A stretch of DNA of 64,000 nt from Agrobacterium tumefaciens (GTDB lineage Bacteria; Pseudomonadota; Alphaproteobacteria; Rhizobiales; Rhizobiaceae): NCBI RefSeq assembly GCF_005221325.1, contig NZ_CP039889.1, positions 1,810,501 through 1,874,500 of the forward strand. Direction: 5' to 3'. The notes below the pieces were generated by a model that saw only the letters and a list, made by a program, of their open reading frames with translations, was not told where the DNA came from and did not search any database. This document shows, piece after piece, positions 62,704-64,000 of this stretch (position 1 is the first letter of the stretch; each line of letters begins with the position of its first letter). The position numbers were made by a program, and so were the translations under genes.

Positions 62704-63876
62704 TCAATCCGCCGCCAGTTCCTGCTCCACCAATGTCGCCCAGAACGCGACGCCGGGCACGATGGCCGCATCGTTGAAGTCGTAGGAGGTGTTGTGGTGC
62801 AGCGCGCCATCCACCGCCGGGCCGTTGCCGAGCCAGACGTAGCAGCCGGGGGCTTCGCCGGCGAAGAAGGCGAAGTCGTCGCCGGCGGTCGAGGGCGGGA
62901 AGGCGGTGCGGGCCTTCGTGCCGAAGACGGTCTTTGCGGCGCGCAGCGCCCGTTTGGTCGTGTCCGCATCGTTGATGACGGGGGGAATGCGGCGGATGAA
63001 TTCGTAATGCGCCTCGATGCCGAACATCGCCGCCGTGCCCTTCGCCAGCCGGCCGATTTCCGCCTCCAGCTGGTTGCGCACATCTGCCGCATAGGCCCGC
63101 GCCGTACCACCGATTTCAACGAGATCGGGAATGACGTTGAGCGCCTGCGGGTCGCCCGCCTGCACCGAACAGGCGCTGACGACGGCGGGTTGCAAAGGAT
63201 CGATGACGCGGCCGACGATGTTTTGCAGCGAGGCGAGAAAGGTGCCCGCCGCCGTTATGGGGTCACGGCCGAGATGCGGCTTGGCGCCATGGGTGCCGAT
63301 GCCCTTGAAGGTGACGCGCCAGCTGTCGGAAGAGGCAAGCTGCGGGCCTTCCACCACGGCCATTTCGTCAAGCCCAAGCCCCGGCATATTGTGCAGGCCA
63401 TAGACCGCATCGCAGGGAAACAGGTTGAAAAGCCCGTCTTCCACCATTTTTTTCGCACCACCCCGGCCTTCTTCGGCCGGCTGGAAGATGAAATGCACGG
63501 TGCCGGAAAAGTCGCGGGTCTTGGCAAGATAACGTGCAGCGCCCAGCAGCATGGCGGTGTGACCGTCATGGCCGCAGGCATGCATCTTGCCGGGAAATTT
63601 CGATTTATAGGGCCGGTCGGGCACCTCAGGCATGGCAAGCGCATCCATATCGGCCCGCAGGCCGATGCTGCGGGTGCCGTTACCCACCTGCAACGTGCCG
63701 ACCACACCTGTACCACCGAGACCGCGATGCACCTTCAGCCCGGCGCGCTCGAGCAGATCGGCGACAATGGCGCTTGTTCTTTCCTCCTCGAAACCGAGTT
63801 CCGGATGTGCGTGCAGATCATGACGAAGCTCCGTCAGGAATGGCAGGTCCTCGCCGATCCGGTCCAGCAGTCTCAT
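62704..63876 (-). CDS. M20 family amidohydrolase (hippurate hydrolase/aminoacylase-like)
   Basis: 390 residues. Metal-binding and catalytic motifs of the M20D branch are intact: LRADMDALAMPEV (Asp), GKMHACGHDGHTAMLLGAARYL (Cys, His, Asp), FIFQPAEEGRGGAKKMVEDG (catalytic Glu-Glu), GLHNMPGLGLDEM and the C-terminal ALHHNTSYDFNDAAI. It cleaves N-acyl or indole-3-acetyl amino-acid amides or hippurate-like substrates; the exact one is unknown. ATGs at 63915 and 63876 are in frame; I prefer 63876 because AAGG lies upstream and the family N-terminus begins there. No co-oriented neighbour is seen downstream. Confidence 0.9.
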   Translation of the reverse strand: MRLLDRIGEDLPFLTELRHDLHAHPELGFEEERTSAIVADLLERAGLKVHRGLGGTGVVGTLQVGNGTRSIGLRADMDALAMPEVPDRPYKSKFPGKMHACGHDGHTAMLLGAARYLAKTRDFSGTVHFIFQPAEEGRGGAKKMVEDGLFNLFPCDAVYGLHNMPGLGLDEMAVVEGPQLASSDSWRVTFKGIGTHGAKPHLGRDPITAAGTFLASLQNIVGRVIDPLQPAVVSACSVQAGDPQALNVIPDLVEIGGTARAYAADVRNQLEAEIGRLAKGTAAMFGIEAHYEFIRRIPPVINDADTTKRALRAAKTVFGTKARTAFPPSTAGDDFAFFAGEAPGCYVWLGNGPAVDGALHHNTSYDFNDAAIVPGVAFWATLVEQELAAD

Positions 63877-64000
63877 GGGAACCTTGTCCTTGAATATGGG
63901 AAAAACCCGCGTCATAGGTGGGTTTGTCCGAATGCCTGTTGCTTTGTTTCCGTTCTAGCGGAAAAAGCCAATGAAATGAACCCGTCGCATGTTTGCGGTT

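Overview
The window reads as chromosomal DNA of a plant- or soil-associated member of the Rhizobiaceae, most likely the Agrobacterium/Rhizobium group. This is inferred from the high GC content, the dense solute-uptake operons, a glucoside 3-dehydrogenase-type gene set (the enzyme class behind the classical 3-ketolactose reaction of agrobacteria) and sarcosine oxidase next to glyA and purU. I see no tRNA, rRNA, CRISPR array, insertion sequence or phage gene. Almost everything is transporters, catabolic enzymes and their regulators.

Region by region. (1) 1-3153: the end of a sarcosine oxidase operon (soxA end, soxG, glyA, purU) that feeds one-carbon units into and out of folate. (2) 3182-5124: an MFS exporter divergent from a TetR regulator, with three copies of one palindrome between them. 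(3) 5176-9566: an alkaline phosphatase behind a PhoB-type box, followed by a Tat-exported DUF3299-like protein and a LolD/FtsX-type ABC pair with a histidine-rich periplasmic loop. (4) 9914-19026: a pentitol locus with xylitol dehydrogenase, AraC regulator, ribose-type ABC importer, ribitol-type dehydrogenase, D-ribulokinase-like FGGY kinase and a second SDR. (5) 19131-29020: a mixed block with ProP-type symporter, PRC-barrel protein, GGDEF-EAL protein, metallophosphoesterase, TerC/CBS protein, DUF1402 lysozyme-like protein and a LapG-like cysteine protease. (6) 29096-36466: a minus-strand sugar operon (Gfo/Idh dehydrogenase, TIM-barrel isomerase, CUT1-type ABC importer) divergent from a LacI regulator, with a perfect operator palindrome between them and a near-copy inside the first gene. 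(7) 36456-37884: an exported protein of unknown function and a cupin.

(8) 38111-49840: the most coherent and interesting block. It holds a LacI-controlled ribose-type ABC importer with two permeases, its LacI gene, a cytosolic TIM-barrel isomerase, a Gfo/Idh/MocA dehydrogenase, an exported TIM-barrel isomerase-like protein, and a periplasmic three-component dehydrogenase (GMC flavoprotein with an Fe-S-type Cys cluster, Tat-exported small subunit, cytochrome c). I infer a 3-keto-sugar pathway: oxidation at C3 in the periplasm, cleavage or isomerisation by the exported TIM barrel, uptake, and cytosolic reduction or isomerisation.

(9) 49857-53038: a phosphopantetheinyl transferase and glutaryl-CoA dehydrogenase with its divergent LysR regulator. 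(10) 53138-60753: a LacI-autoregulated purine-nucleoside operon combining a PotABCD-type importer with a nucleoside hydrolase and adenine deaminase. (11) 60818-62479: a trypsin-like protease without signal peptide, paired with a three-helix membrane protein behind an AT-rich upstream region; its function is unknown. (12) 62704-63876: an M20 amidohydrolase.

A recurring layout is that every periplasmic binding-protein gene is followed by one or two strong hairpins before the next transporter gene, which fits differential expression within the operons.
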